Below are positions 44,657 through 56,868 of a stretch of DNA of 64,000 bases, in pieces. The stretch lies in contig CM047808.1 in NCBI GenBank assembly GCA_026214975.1, forward strand, positions 7,677,262 to 7,741,261. Reading direction: 5' to 3'. Position 1 is the first letter of the stretch. Each line of letters starts with the position of its first letter. A program made the position numbers and the translations under genes. This stretch comes from Gentiana macrophylla (lineage: Eukaryota > Streptophyta > Magnoliopsida > Gentianales > Gentianaceae). A model generated the notes under the pieces. It was not told the origin of the DNA, did not search any database, and saw nothing but the letters and a program-made list of their open reading frames with translations.

Positions 44657-47600
44657 ATGAATGCATATGTGATTGGGGGTAGTTTGCCTGGGATTTTTAG
44701 GTTAATGCTTGGGAAAAATATAGGTTTTTCGGTTTCTTGTTCAAAGAGAGATAGAGGGCGAGGTGTCGGGGTGTACTCGCTTTTACCTCGGCCCGACTAT
44801 CATGTCTGGGTGATTAAGCGTGTCCACCTTGCCCTTTTTCTTTTCAAAGACGTCCTCGAAGATACTCAATCAAATGAGGAAGTTCGTGTAGTCGCTGGTT
44901 ACGGATCCGGCGACGAGGTGCAGATGGTCGATGATTCTGACTCGATGAGAGCAAGAGAGGCAGAGCCGGAGGATGAAATCGCTCTTATTGGCGTGGCGCC
45001 TGGCGATGAGGTGAAATTGAGGAAGAAGACTACGACGAGGATGCGGACGGGCGGTCTTTGAGTTCGTTGGGTAGGAGGGCGCGAGTTCTTCTAGGGTTCT
45101 GGGCGTCGACCACGCAGTAGGAAGAGGTCGATTAAGATCAGGTCCGGGGAAGTTACCGCCGAGCTGACTGCGCAAAAGAGTGTCGACCGCGAGCTCATAT
45201 CTCAGTGGAGGGGAATGAGGAGCCTTGCAGATTACACGTCGTCGCTGGCTATATATGACATTCCCTTTGATTATCGATTCGCGAGCATGGGAGCGGACAA
45301 TGTGTCAAGGATTTGCGGCCGCGAAACTGAAGATTACATATGGCTCCACTTCGACCATTTCGTTGCCGGACTCAGGCCTCCCTTCGACCCATTTTTTGTG
45401 AAGTTTATGGAGGAGCTGAGGGTGATGCCCTGCGACCTTAGTTTGGGAGTTGTTCGCGTCGTGACGTCCTTTATTATAATCAGCCGATTGAAAGGGCGCG
45501 AACCCTCTATGGGCGCTTTGCTATATTTCTACTCTTTTTCACGGAAAGGCGACGCCGGCCAGATTCAGCCACGTAGTCGCTCGAGTAGTGGTCGGCCCTG
45601 CTTGTTATTCGACCTCCCAGATAAAGTAGCGGACTGGGATAAGAGATGCATGAAGGTGGAGTCACGGGTGGGATGGCCTTTTGCGAAACTGCCGGCAAAC
45701 TCTGTGACAACCGAACACCTTAAAGATATCAAAACCCAGGACGACGACGATGCGTTTATAGCCGAAATAAAAGATGATCTAGGCTATACTTCCAGGAACG
45801 AGGATCAAGCCCGCGCGTATAACTGGAGAGTGCTTCTTGATATTAGCGAACCGTATCTTCGGTTAGCGGGGCTTCCTGCCGCGGGGGTTGGCGATCCCTT
45901 TGCACCTGTCGATCTGTTGCCAACCCACCCCGATTGGTATGGGGAATGTCATCATGCCATATGCCTACCATCCCAATGTACCACCTGTGGAGGCGACCCC
46001 TCTAAGCGAGCACCGAGTAGGATTCTTACTTGTTACTTTTTGCATCCGCATCTTTCTTTTTCCCCATATATTTGTCTCATTATCACGCCGTGCTTTCCAG
46101 GTACCATGGATAGATTGACTCAGCGCAACTCTCTGTCCCGGATGAAGACGGCTGGGGAGGTGAACAGAGCCAGAAATCTGGTAAAAGTGCAGACTGATCT
46201 TCCAAAGGTCAGTCTGACTGCTGGGGCGGCGGGCACCTCAAGCTCGCAGGTGAAAAAGACGGCCGTGCCACCGGTGCACCCTGCGGCTATAGCTTGGGCG
46301 AGCAAGGCAATGAAGCGGATAACTCTCTCGTCGCCACCTACCGGTCAAAAGAAAAGGGTCGATTCAAGAGGTCGTCCGCGACCGAAGGTATCGGCGGCGA
46401 TCATGATGATCCTCCCCCCACAAAAAATCCAAAAAAGATGAAGCCAGGAAAAGGCCGCGCGGATAGAGACAGTGGTGAGGAGACCGTGAGCTCGGCATCG
46501 CGCCCGATAAAGGCAAAAGGTTCTTTGAGGTGTCCGCGATCGCGGGCACCCAGATGACCATCTTTGCCCAAAACGCGCCCATTGGTCCGGCCGGGCTTCC
46601 CAACCGTCTGGTTGGACGAGGGGTTTATGAGCCAACCCCTCAACATTTCGATGGCGAAAGCAATTTCAAAGGGGATCGCAGATGTTCCTCCCCTAAAGCA
46701 CTTGAAGTGGGGCCTGCCCCCAAATGTTAACTTGGAGATCGGCCGCGGGATCGCGGATAGGGTTGTCCTGGCGGACCAAACCACACCTCGCCGTACTTTT
46801 GTTCCCAACGCCGAAGATTTGTGGGGTCTGTTCGGCACCGTTATGAGCACGGTAAAGTTTTCTTTGCTTTACCATATTTGTCTTTTGCTTTACTTTTCCA
46901 AGTTGATACTGACCTCGCACATCTCTTTCCTTTCAGTTCGGCACCGGGTTGGCCCAGTTCATAAATGACCATATCGAGACCATATCCCTGAGTGCTGATA
47001 GCGCTAAAGCGGCGGACGAGTCCAAGAAAGCATTGGAAAAGTCTCATGACACAATGGCGCAGCTTCACGGCGAGTTGGAATCTGAGAAGGACAAGGTGAA
47101 GCAGCTGACCGCAGAGAAGAAAGCGCTGGAGGGGGCGCTTGCCCAAGAGCGCAAGGCGCGGGTAGCGGCCGATAAGGCTCGGGCGAAGCCGATAAAGCTG
47201 GGCGGGCGGCTGCACTTCGCGCGGCGACAAAATGCGGACGAGGTCGAGCGAATCGCTGCCCGATCGGAGGAGCTTGCACAGGAGCGTGTGGCCAAAGCTC
47301 AAGAGTTATCCGATTTGATGGAGCAGCTTCAAGCTAAATGCGACGATGCTCATCAGGCACTCGCCGTTATGAATCAGAAGATGGCCGATAAGAGCGCCGA
47401 AGTTGACGACAGTTTTGTTATGGGCTTCGACCAGGGCGGCTATCATATTGCCCGCTGTTTGTGGGCCCGGGGTAGTGAGGATCCAGATGTTGAAACTTTG
47501 CGAGACTGGATTCTCACACACCCTTTCGATGAGGAACTAAGGGCTTTCCATGCGCGGATTCCTTATTCGGATAAGGAGCTTGAGGCCTATGCTCCAAAGC

Positions 47601-47848
47601 TTGCTCCTGATTGGGTCGCTCCTGCGGTTGTAGAAAACAATCTGAGGGAGTTAGTTCGTCGCGAGCTCGAACCGGTCGACGCTGAAGGTGGAGATGGTGG
47701 GGAAACTCAGGAGCGAATCAAGAAGATCGGCTGGAAGGCGCCACCCCGCTCTTTGTGCCGATCGAGGATGCTACAGCGCTGCTTCCTCCGAGTCGAGGTC
47801 GATGAGGCTACTCCACTCCTCCCTTCACTCTGCCAATATCCAAAATGA
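44657..47848 (+). CDS. Antisense ORF: putative gypsy-type transposon (Transposase_28-like) protein with coiled coil
   Basis: A plus-strand gene in several segments. The first (44657-45061) is acidic. The second (45215-46441) has the pattern of the plant 'putative gypsy type transposon' family: FDHFVAGLRPPFDPFFVKFMEEL, then a hydrophobic helix and FYSF in 45350-45640. The last (46949-47848) starts with a long Ala/Glu/Lys-rich coiled coil (about 110 residues) and ends in a conserved acidic tail. Two plant-like introns are visible: 46017-46100 (84 nt) and 46852-46936 (gtaaag...tttcag). Frames change near 46290-46560, so the ORF as read is not continuous. Such antisense proteins are known in Tat elements; their function is not established. 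DNA or RNA binding is only a guess. Confidence 0.65.
46017..46100 (+). other. Probable intron 1 of antisense gene
   Basis: ga|gtaggattc ... tgctttccag|gtacc, T-rich, 84 nt (multiple of three). The frame stays open through it, so retention would add 28 residues. Confidence 0.5.
46852..46936 (+). other. Probable intron 2 of antisense gene
   Basis: cg|gtaaagttttc ... cctttcag|ttcgg, 85 nt and T-rich. It separates the middle region from the coiled coil. Confidence 0.65.
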
Positions 47849-48483
47849 AGACAACCGCCCAGATGAAGCTTAGCTTTGCTATTGTCCCGATCTGCTTGTA
47901 AATTCTGATTTGACTTTGCCTTTACTTGATTTGTAATTTGCAACTTATTTTTACTTTTCCGCATAACTCCTCATTTTTCCATTTGCAATTTGTATATTGA
48001 AGTTTGCTTTCTGTTCGCCCATATTTGCTTGTTCGCCTCTGTTATTGTAATTGAGTCCGATCAATCCCTCTTGGGTTAGATAAGATTCCAAGCCGCTGGT
48101 GTATTTCAATTTGTGCCCCCTTGAATCTTATCTAAGTCAATTGTTCAGTCGTTACTCGCGCTTCTAAATCTGATGTCAAAGATACTGCTTTTTGAAATTA
48201 AATTTCTGGAGGGTGGCCCCCTGCTTGATATGGGATTTGGCGGCGTGGCGTTTATTGAAAAAATTCCTCATATTGCCCTCACTTTTTGACAAAGGTTGAG
48301 GGGAAACCGAGACCTTTGCTTAAAAATTTCCTGCCTGAGTAAAATGCTGTATGAGGAAGGATGTAAAATTGGATTTATAAAATTTTGATCACCCCGCTAG
48401 ATGATAAAATTTACAAAGAAAGCCTAGACGCTCTTTATCGTCGACAAGAGGATGGCCATAACCCTATCCGATCATTACATATA
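47849..48483. other. Convergent 3' end region between antisense gene and pol
   Basis: About 630 bp without ORFs. T-rich on the plus strand after the antisense stop, so it probably holds the 3' ends of both transcription units. Confidence 0.5.
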
Positions 48484-49745
48484 TTATCTCTTAAGATTAT
48501 CCGCATGCCAAGGCCTATTGAGCTCGTAACCTTCAGGATTCTTCAGTACATAGGTTCCTTTTTTGATCTCCTTTGCCACCTGATAAGGTCCTTCCAAGTT
48601 CGCTGTAAGTTTACCCTTATCAGGTTCCATGCCCGTCGCTTTCCTATTGCGAAGGACGAAATCCCCCACTTTGAACGAGTGGTCGCGGATACGTTTATCA
48701 TGCTCTCTCTTCGCTACTTGCTTGTAATTTAATAACCGCTAATAAGCCATTACTCTTTTTTCTTCTACCAGATCGAGATCGATTTGTTTATTCAACACGT
48801 TATCTTTGGGGTCGTAAAGAGCGACCCTGATGCTTGGCAGGGCCATCTCGACTGGACTCATTGCCTCCGATCCATAAGTTAAAGCAAAAGGAGTCTCACC
48901 CGTTGGTGTTTTGATGGTGGTGCGGAGAGACCATAAGATGGCGGGCAACTCGTCTACCCACCCTCCTGCTTTTGCTTTATCATCCACACTTTTCTTTAGC
49001 ATCTTAATTACTTGCTTGTTGCCGGCCTCAGCTTGACCGTTACCCTGTGGATATGCTACAGATGATTGCCAATGCTTTACCTTGAATTCTGCACAAAGGT
49101 TTGAAAATTCCGTACGAAACTGTGGACCGTGGTCTGACACCACCGCTCGCGGAACGCCAAAGCGAGAGAAAATTTGATCATGTAAAAAGTACCCTGCCGC
49201 TTTTGCAGTTATCTTAACCATAGGTTTTGCCTCGATCCACTTTGTAAAATAATCGACGGCTACTATGATAACTTTGCATCCGCCTCTTCTCCTGGTGGAA
49301 AAGGTCCGATTAGATCGAGTCCCACATGTCGAAAGGCCAAGGTGCGACCACAATGCTCGCTTTCGACGAGATGGTAATCGGGGATATCCGCATGCTTCGG
49401 CATTCAGGACATTCCACGACTAGCTTCTCGAGTCTTTAAGAATACTTGGCGAGAATACCCAAATGTTAAAACCTTTTGCGCCAGAGAGCGGCTTCTTTGG
49501 ATGTCCTCCGCACACACCTTGGTGAAGCTCGTTTAGAATCGCCAAGCTTTCCTCTTGTCGAACACACCGTAAAAGGGGCTTTGTAGCCGACCTTCTATAA
49601 AGAACTCCGCTAATGATGACATACCTCGCAGCTCTTCTTCTGAGGGTGCATGATTTGTCCGCTTTATCGGGCAAAATGCCCGTTCGATGTATGCTTGTAT
49701 CTCATCTATCCAACATGCGACCACAGGTGATGTATCTATATCCAT
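48484..49745 (-). pseudogene. Integrase of Tat-lineage element
   Basis: Minus-strand frames: zinc-binding N-terminal part (49745-49420), catalytic core (49353-48739) and C-terminal tail (48669-48484). The core shows VDYFTKWIEAKP, VVSDHGPQF and NGQAEAGNK, i.e. the DDE acids in conserved context, then LWSLRTT.KTPTGETPF. The tail has GPYQVAKEIKKGTYVL and no chromodomain. Integrase joins cDNA ends to target DNA. Frameshifts lie near 49400 and 48735. Confidence 0.85.
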
Positions 49746-49787
49746 AATTTCCAGCTGCTTCGATTGCGGGCGTCGCTAAATATTCGA

Positions 49788-50265
49788 TCATGATGGAAGG
49801 ATCCGCGAGCTCCTCCTCAGAGAGAGTTTTGATAAGTAGTCTGCTCGCTCATTGTCCTCTCTTTTGATTCTGATAAATTCGCAATATTGAAAACCCGTTG
49901 CTAGCTTTCGGACAACTTTGCCGTATTTTTCGAGAATATCACAATCGCGTGTCATAATCCCCCGAGATTTGTTTGACGATAAGCTGAGAGTCACAATAAA
50001 CCTCCACATTCTCCACGTTTAACTCCTTTGCAAGTTTGAGCCCCGCTATGATCGCTTTCAGACTCGGCCCGATTATTCGTGGCGGCAAACTCAAACCTTA
50101 AAGCCTTTTCGATCTCCTCCTCGTAGTTCCGGCTCCATTAAGATGACTCGCACCACAACCATTCCGACTCGATGCTCCGTCGACGACATACAGCGACCAA
50201 CATTGCTCGTCTCGCGCCTCGACCTCTGCGGGTCCGATTGGCATGGCGAGTTTGGTCGTGGCGAG
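49788..50265 (-). pseudogene. Second (archaeal-type) RNase H of Tat-lineage element
   Basis: The frame at 50009-49788 has the end of the extra RNase H found in Tat elements: VVRKLATGFQYCEFIRIKR followed by EDNERADYLSKL. The preceding 250 bp are in other frames. A dual RNase H is a hallmark of the Tat clade and supports the classification. Confidence 0.7.
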
Positions 50266-51485
50266 TTAAAACTTGTTTCTACGATGAAGTCGGCAAGGTT
50301 TGCCCCTTGATTGCCTTCCTAGGCTGATATTGGATATCAAATTCGTAATTTCGATTGCCCATCCGAGGAGGCGACTGAAAGGTCCGGCTTGTGCAAAATT
50401 TGTCGATCGGATGTCTGTTAAAACAATTATTGTATGGGATGTGAAGTAGCCCCTGAGTTTGCGGGCAGCAATAACAAGAGAGTAAGCTAATTTTTCAATG
50501 TTAAAATAGCGGCTCTCTACCGGACTGAGAGCTTTACTTACATAAAATACGGGATTTTGGAGGGTTCCAGCCTCTTTTACAAGAACGGCGGCGACAGCCC
50601 AATCTGAAGCCGCTAGATACAAAAATAACACATCCCCTACCGCCGGGCTGACTAAGAGAGGTGGCTTGCCCAGATACTCTTTCAGGGCTTGAAAAGCTTG
50701 CGAACATTCCACGCCCCACGAAAATGTCTTGTCTCCTTTCAGAATTTTAAAGAAGGGAAGACACTTTTCAGCTGACTTTGCTATGAAGCGACCAAGTGCG
50801 ATAATTCGGCCATTTAGCCTTTGAACTTCCTTGATCGTTGTGGGCTCCTTCATATCGTGGAGAGCTTGTATCTTCTCTGGGTTTGCCTCGATGCCGCGAC
50901 GGCTAACCATAAAACCCAGAAACTTGCCCGCTCGAACCCCAAATGTACACTTTGCTGGATTGAGTTTCATAGAGTGCTTTTTGACATTGTTGAGAGTTTC
51001 TCGAAGATCGTCGACGTGGCCCTGTCCTGTCGACTTCACCACCATGTCATCTATATAAGCCTCCATATTCCTTCCAATCTGCGAGCTGAAAACTTGGTTG
51101 ACCATCCGCTGATACGTCGAACCCGCGTTTTTCAACCCAAACGGCATCATCTCATAGTAATAAAGGCCCCCAGCAGCTCTGAAGGCGGTCATTTCCTTGT
51201 CGGATTCGACCATCCGTGCACTGATGATACCCACGAGTATGCATCCAAGAAGCTCAACACCTCAAAGCCAGAAATCGAATCCACCAATCTATCTATTCGT
51301 GGGAGTTGATAAGGATCTTTGGGACAAGCTTTGTTGAGATCGGTGAAGTCCACGCACATCCTCCACTTGCCGTTATGCTTCTTGACCATTACCACATTTG
51401 CAAGCCAGGTAGGATAAGCAAGCTCCTTTATGATACCTGCTTCAAGAAGCTTTCGATCTCTATCTTTTGTTGCCGCTTTTCGCAT
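50266..51485 (-). pseudogene. Reverse transcriptase and first RNase H of Tat-lineage element
   Basis: RT begins in the frame 51485-51189 (LLEAGIIKELAYPTWLANVV, MCVDFTDLNKACPKD) and continues in 51234-50266 with MMPFGLKNAGSTYQRMVN and the catalytic YIDDMVVKS (near 51050). The degenerate first RNase H follows (PVFYVSKALSPVESRYFNIEK, ~50560-50500). The overlap at 51189-51234 marks a frameshift. RT copies the element RNA into cDNA. Confidence 0.88.
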
Positions 51486-51600
51486 TTAAAACCGGCGTGC
51501 TCATTGTTGTATCGGCTTGATCGAATCCACGCCGAGATGATGGAGGGCGACTTGATCTGGACCCTCGCATATCTCTGTGTGACAATCCATGCAAAGGCAC

Positions 51601-51831
51601 TCAAGTTTTCTTTTTAGACTTTACCAGCTCTTCTCTTTCAGCAGAGCTTAATCTAGCCCCAAATTTAATCTTTTGCTCAGGGTACTCCTCGTTGATGACT
51701 ATCTCTACTAGTTCATCTTCAGCAGTGAAATCGGGCTCATCCCTGGCTTGTAGCGTTTCACATTCCAACCCGCTTGGCGCTTGCTCGCCCACACTTCTGA
51801 TCATGCTGACCATTCTCTCAACCTCCGTCAC
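51601..51831 (-). pseudogene. Protease-RT linker of Tat-lineage element
   Basis: A 76-codon frame that is acidic and then KFGARLSSAEREELVK, the usual segment just before RT in Tat polyproteins. Confidence 0.65.
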
Positions 51832-51915
51832 CTCGATCCGTGGTCTCTTAGCCTCAGTCCTTATTTCTCGTATATAATTGAGGACTGCTGCGGGCTCGCT
51901 GATAGACGTTCCAAT

Positions 51916-52680
51916 CTAATCGCCAACATAAAACTTTGCCCGCTGATGAGGGATGGAAGCTACCATCTGAAATTGACGTAGAGCCGGTGTCCCTAAGATC
52001 ATATTGTAGTTGGACTGTAGGTCGACCACCAAGAAAGCGACCCTTTCTGTTTTAAAAGACGCATAATCGCCCATTTGTACGTCTAAATCGATGGCCCCCT
52101 TGACACTTACTTTGTGATTTGTAAACCCCTCAAGGGTGCCATTATGCGGCCTCAAACTGGAATCGCCGAATCCCAACTCTCTGAAGCAACTGTAGTATAG
52201 AATGTCACGGCAAGCTCCCGTGTCGATCATCACCCGTTTTACGCAGGCCCGGTTGATAACCGCTGATACACACAAGCACATGTCCTCAGCGCTAGTCGAA
52301 GTCACTAACTCACTTCGAGTAAAAACCAATGGGCTCTCGTTTCCTCGCAAAACAGTCGGTTTTTCCGCATGTTTGTTAATTGAGTCAATGCGACTCTTAA
52401 TCTGATTGTTGCTGGGCGGAGTCTCGGTTATCATCCTTATACTCCGATCAAACTGGCGGGTCTGTTGATTCCGCCTATCTCGACCCCCAGCCGCTTTTGT
52501 TTGTATCTCGTCGTCTTTGTCGCGAGCAAGTAATTTTTCTACCGCTCGTTTAAACTGTATGCATTCCTCGGTCGTGTGACCCTTATCCTGGTGGTATCCA
52601 CAGAATTTGCTAGCGTCGCGACGTGAGTCCGTGACCATGGGATAAGGCTCGGGTACTTCATCTCGAACCTCATTTAGCAT
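51916..52680 (-). pseudogene. Zinc knuckle and protease of Tat-lineage element
   Basis: A 254-codon frame with the Tat-type knuckle CGYHQDKGHTTEEC (~52590-52550), then a basic linker, then the aspartic protease active site MIDTGACRDILYYSCFRELG (~52230) and YNMILGTPALRQF (~52000). The protease processes the polyprotein. Confidence 0.85.
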
Positions 52681-54042
52681 TTGCGTGTAGGAGATGTTGA
52701 TAGGGTAAAGCGCTCCTCTTTGAACTTACCGGGTTTCTTGATTTCCCGTTCATTACCTCTGCGGGTGTCTTCGGCGGATCGCGCTCAGCCTCGCTTATTT
52801 TTACCCGAGGAAGATGCTCCTCATTACCATTTGTCGCGACGCACTTCCTTGTTGAGCTCAACATCTCTTGCAAGTTCGTTGGTGGGGTTAGCGCGAAGAA
52901 TGATTTGGTACCCCGACCCAACCCTTGCTTCAAGCCGCTCATCACGACGTTATCCGCCAGGCCTCTCGTTAGCTCATAAACTTTATAGAATCGCGCGTAG
53001 TAGCCGCGAGTTCCTCGCCGCCTCGACGGACCTCATCTGAGATCAATGTGTGTTTTCTTTGGTCCCCCACCGATCGGAACTCCGCTTATGAACTTGTTAA
53101 TGAGGTCGTCCCATGATGTAACCGAGGCCGGAGGTAGACCTCGAATCCATGATGCGGCTCTATCTCGCATAGACCCCACAAAAGCAATGCACCATGCATC
53201 CTCGCGCAGGCGTACACAAACCGATCTCGCTTTGAAAGGCGGATAGCCACCCAATGGATCTGTTATCCCATGATAATTGGTAAAGTTGGGATAATGCGTT
53301 CCCTTCTCGCGCGCTTCTTTCAAGATATCGGATGAAGCACACTTGTTCCCAGGTGGGAACAGCCTTTGTTCCTTTGGCCCCGCTATTTGTAATTCCTCTA
53401 TCCGCTTTTTCATTTACCCCAACTCTTTCTTATCCTCGTGAATGGATAGGTTCGCCGCATAACCCCTTTTTTATCGAGAATCCCCGCCTCCATGTGAGTG
53501 TAAATCGACCGATTATTTCTTTGTGTTCGGGGTGCTGTGATGTCGTCGCCAATGGGCCCCAAATCGAACAAAAGCGATTTCTTCCATGACGTCGCATGAT
53601 TTGCTCCCCGTGTTTACATTTTTTGAGCTTGAGTTTTTTGGGGAGCCGCTGTTAGTTGATTTTCGAATTGTGCGGGTTGGGGAGATTTGAATTTTCGGAT
53701 AGGCTGAGGTGGAAGCCTTTCAGCGATTAGAAGCTCATTTCCCAACCGCATCTCCTCTACATACTCCATATATGCCTGCAGGGCTAATCTATTCGAATTT
53801 GGCGGTACGGATGCCTTATCTGCTACTGTAACATTCAAACGAGAAGTTCCCGCCAAATTCTCCTCACGCAACTGGCGGGCACGAGTTTTTTCCTGTATGA
53901 AATCCCTCATGTCCGGCGTGATATCCCTCCCAGCACCACCCCCAGAAGATATCACCTTTCGGTTTTCTCCTCCCTTCTTCATGGGGGTTCTGTGAATTTG
54001 TTTAGCTGGGGTGGTAGGGTTTATAGCTTTTCCTCCAACCAT
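52681..54042 (-). pseudogene. gag: gag of Tat-lineage element
   Basis: The N-terminal frame (54042-53614) is polar with a helical AYMEYVEEMRLGNELL segment. The core frame (53413-53033) has HYPNFTNYHGITDP followed by WCIAFVGSMRDRAASWIRGLPPASVTSWDDLINKFI, the standard Tat capsid pattern. A further frame (52945-52670) continues toward the knuckle. At least three frame changes. Confidence 0.78.
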
Positions 54043-54364
54043 TTTTAGAAGATTTTTAGGGGTATGTGCGAAATGGGGATATTTGGCTAGTAGTTTTGAC
54101 GATTTTCCGAGCTGGTATATCTGGGAGTAAGGCGATCGTTTTGAGGGCTCTTGTTCTTTCGAATTTTGATGATTAAGAGCTGAGCTAGAGATTTAACCAA
54201 CCTTTACGTTTATAGATGGACTCGAGTGCGAGTTTGCATGTGATGATGATGATGAAGGAGTTCCTTCCGGCTGTGACGATCTGAATGCTTATCCAACCTT
54301 GTCGCCGCCGTGAGATCACTCTTGCGGTGGAGCAAATGATCTTGATGAGAATGATATTGATGCT

Positions 54365-54382
54365 TTCCCGGTAACGGAGCCA
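54365..54382 (-). other. Primer binding site of Tat-lineage element
   Basis: Minus strand tggctccgttaccgggaa, 2 bp inside the 5' LTR. It differs at three positions from the tRNA-Asp-type site of the tandem array. Confidence 0.65.
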
Positions 54383-54384
54383 AC

Positions 54385-55010
54385 TGATGTTGCGTGGAAT
54401 ATCAGTTTTACGGTAACAGTGTCAATCTTGAGGATATAAGGCTGTTATGGGTGATTCCTCCGGAGAGGGTAAGGCGGTTATTTAGAATAAGGTGGCGGAA
54501 TAAGCATAAAGTAAATAACAAAAGATTGGGCCGGTGGTTAGCGGCAAAATGGCAGAGTTTGGCTGTGTGTATTAATTCTCAGGTTCTCCTCTTTGTTACG
54601 TATGATCCTCTATTTATAGACAAACAAGTCGGTCTACTGTTCACGATTAGACAGCTAATGATATAATAAGAAATAACTTATACAGTGCCATAAGTATCTT
54701 AAATAAATATCTCAGTATGCATCGAATCATGTAAATAGTCATGCCAGCGCCGCATGCGCGTCTGTCCGTGGCGACGTTAAGCGTGTGATGGCAAGCAAAT
54801 GGTACGATCTTGCCTTGACGATAAGGAGGAAACCATATGATGGAGATACGTCCGGTTTAGAAGTGGCGGACAGAAAGGCGGCTAGGATCTAGCGACCAGC
54901 TTGCTATAAGTGGGTGCGGCTACATCGGCGAGGCCCATAATATTTGTATTGGGCGGGTTGATGAGCCCAATCTGCGGGGAACAAGTGTCTGTTGCGGGTC
55001 AGGTATATCA
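54385..55010 (-). repeat. 5' LTR of Tat-lineage element
   Basis: 626 bp. Its first ~285 plus-strand bases are identical to 42911-43195. The rest differs by small clustered changes. Confidence 0.88.
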
Positions 55011-55015
55011 GAAAC

Positions 55016-55236
55016 CGACTGACCAAACACTCCCAAACCACTGAACCGCACTTAACCAATCTTCTACCAAATGCTTCAGCCATATTTAATTCACTGTACC
55101 CAGATGGTATCCATAAAGGTTTCCTAAAATGTTGAGGGGTAGGCTTAACTTGCTAGCTATCTTACTTAACACAAAGGTTTTGACACTCGCGTATTAATTA
55201 ATGTTGATATAGCTATGTTACCTGTTATTAGTGTGC
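55016..55236 (-). pseudogene. Protease remnant of the gag-only Tekay-like element
   Basis: After the putative splice acceptor the minus strand reads TLITGNIAISTLINTRVSKTF, the protease start with the catalytic Asp-Thr-Gly replaced by Asn-Thr-Arg. The sequence then degenerates and is cut by the Tat element. Confidence 0.65.
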
Positions 55237-55330
55237 CTAAAAGTTAGTTCATTTAATTAACTACAATTACAACATGAATTTAATTCATGTCATAAGAATA
55301 TTTTAAGAAAACAAAAGAACTAAAAGGTAC
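55237..55330 (-). other. Putative phase-1 intron in the gag-only element
   Basis: 94 nt on the minus strand: t|gtaccttttagtt ... aacttttag|gc. Same position, phase and near-identical borders as 31396-31488, in a diverged relative. Confidence 0.6.
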
Positions 55331-56779
55331 ATGGTATGGCTGCATCCATAGCAAACACCCTTGTTGGTCGAGTTGCACCTCCATTACCATTTCCTTGAAA
55401 TTCCTTTGTGTTCTGCCTAGGACACTGCCTTGTGTACCCAGGGTCTCCACAATGATAAAAACCATTCGTATCTGCCCTACACTCCCCGGAGTGATTCCTT
55501 TTACACTTTGAACAACCCACTGCACTGTCGGATGACCTAGCCGCTAGAGGTGCCGTAATCCTTTTCTCATCTTGCTGCTGAGGAGCTTCTTGATTTTCTA
55601 GTTGGCTACTCTCCAAACGTATTTTTACTCCACTGACAATGGTAGGATTTTTCTTGAAGGTCTCAACTTCCAAAGCCTTATTCAACAATTCAGCCATGTT
55701 TCTTGTCGTGAAACCCAACATACCAGATTGTACCTCGTAGGATAATCCTTCTTTGTAGAGTGTCATCTTCCTCTCTTCAACCTTCATAAGCTCAGGGTAA
55801 AACCTTCTCAACTCGTTGAACTTGTTGGTGTACTGGGATACCGTCATATAAGTACCCTACTTAAGTTTTAAGAACTGGCTCGCCTTGTCTGCTTGCACTG
55901 TTGCTGGGAAGTACTCATTGTAGAACATAGCCTTGAAGCCTTCCCAGTCAGTCACTTTTCCATTACTACTCTCTATAGCATCAATCCATGACTCGGCCAT
56001 GCCTAGAAGAAATCCGACTGCCAACTGCGCCATCTCAGATTCAGGGACTTTAACGTTTCTGCAAGCCTTCTCAAAACTCCTTAACCACTCTTCAGCCTTT
56101 GAGTATTCCATATTCCCAAAGAAGTCTTGAACTCTATTCCTTCTTAGCCTTCTGTACAAATCAACTGGTGGTGCTTGCTCAAAAGCCGGTCTAACTGGCG
56201 GGTCTGACGGGTATACTAGAGGGTATCTATAAGGTATTTGATGCTGGTAAGGCTGTTGTTGTTATGGTGGTGGTTGGTAGTAACCGTAGGGTGGGTAAAC
56301 AACGCCTTGCTGATGGTCAAAACGTGGTGAAGGAGGTATAGTAGGTCGAAGAGTGTGACCCACTGGTGGAAGGTAGAAAGTCTGATGGTGTTGATGATAA
56401 AAAACTGGTGGTGATGGGTGACTTACTGGTGAAGGATAAACACTGATCGGTTGAGGGTAAATGTTGGTCACTTGGGGTGGTAAACTGATTGGTGGGATGT
56501 CTCCTACTACCGTGACATGGATAGGGGCTTCCTCAGGCTCTCCATAGATGTAGGTGTACTTTGGTTGAGGTCGTGGTGTAGGATTCTGATGGGGTCGTGG
56601 TGACAGGCTCCGCTAAGATTGTGGTGTAGGGTCGCAATATGAGGGGGTGGAGTGGGGCTCGGATGAGGTGAAGGATTCTGCCTCACAAAGCTGTCTCTTA
56701 CTACCGGTGTCGGACTCTCACGACGTACTCCTAAAGCTTCTGCACCTGCTCCGGTTCTAGTGAAAACCATCCTGATGAT
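55331..56779 (-). pseudogene. gag: gag of the gag-only Tekay-like element
   Basis: Minus-strand frames 56768-56507 (start MVFTRTGAG), 56471-56262 (Pro/Tyr-rich), 56159-55857 (capsid: FEKACRNVKVPESEMAQLAV, F.NEYFPATVQ) and 55847-55331 (FYPELMKVEERKMTLYKEGL, then CSKCKRNHSGEC and FYHCGDPGYTRQCP). In the final knuckle the usual His is Tyr. The layout and motifs parallel the gag at 29967-31395. Frame changes near 56490 and 56200, and a TAG just after 55857. Confidence 0.8.
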
Positions 56780-56854
56780 CAAAGTAAACCAAAACGTTAC
56801 TAAAAGGTCTAAAGAATATTTATCTTAAAAGAAAGGAAGCCTAAAATATGCTTC

Positions 56855-56866
56855 TCTCTGATACCA
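56855..56866 (-). other. Primer binding site of the gag-only element
   Basis: Minus strand tggtatcagaga, 2 bp after the LTR end. Confidence 0.88.
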
Positions 56867-56868
56867 AC

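Larger units (their letters stand above)
42911..55010 (-). mobile_element. Tat-lineage Ty3 element with an antisense gene
   Basis: A 12.1 kb element on the minus strand: 5' LTR 54385-55010, primer site 54365-54382, gag, protease, RT, two RNase H regions and integrase down to 48484. A plus-strand gene at 44142-47848 lies between pol and the 3' LTR (42911-43539). The flanks aaaac (42906-42910) and gaaac (55011-55015) look like a target duplication with one mismatch. The layout matches Tat/Grande/Retand-type elements, some of which carry an antisense ORF in this place. Pol is split over many frames. The first ~285 bp of the two LTRs are identical, so the element is young and part of the fragmentation may be sequence error. 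Confidence 0.88.

Noticed and set aside
44657..45061. Host gene captured by the Tat element
   Set aside because: The following exons match the antisense transposon-protein type known in this clade, so capture of an unrelated host gene is not supported.
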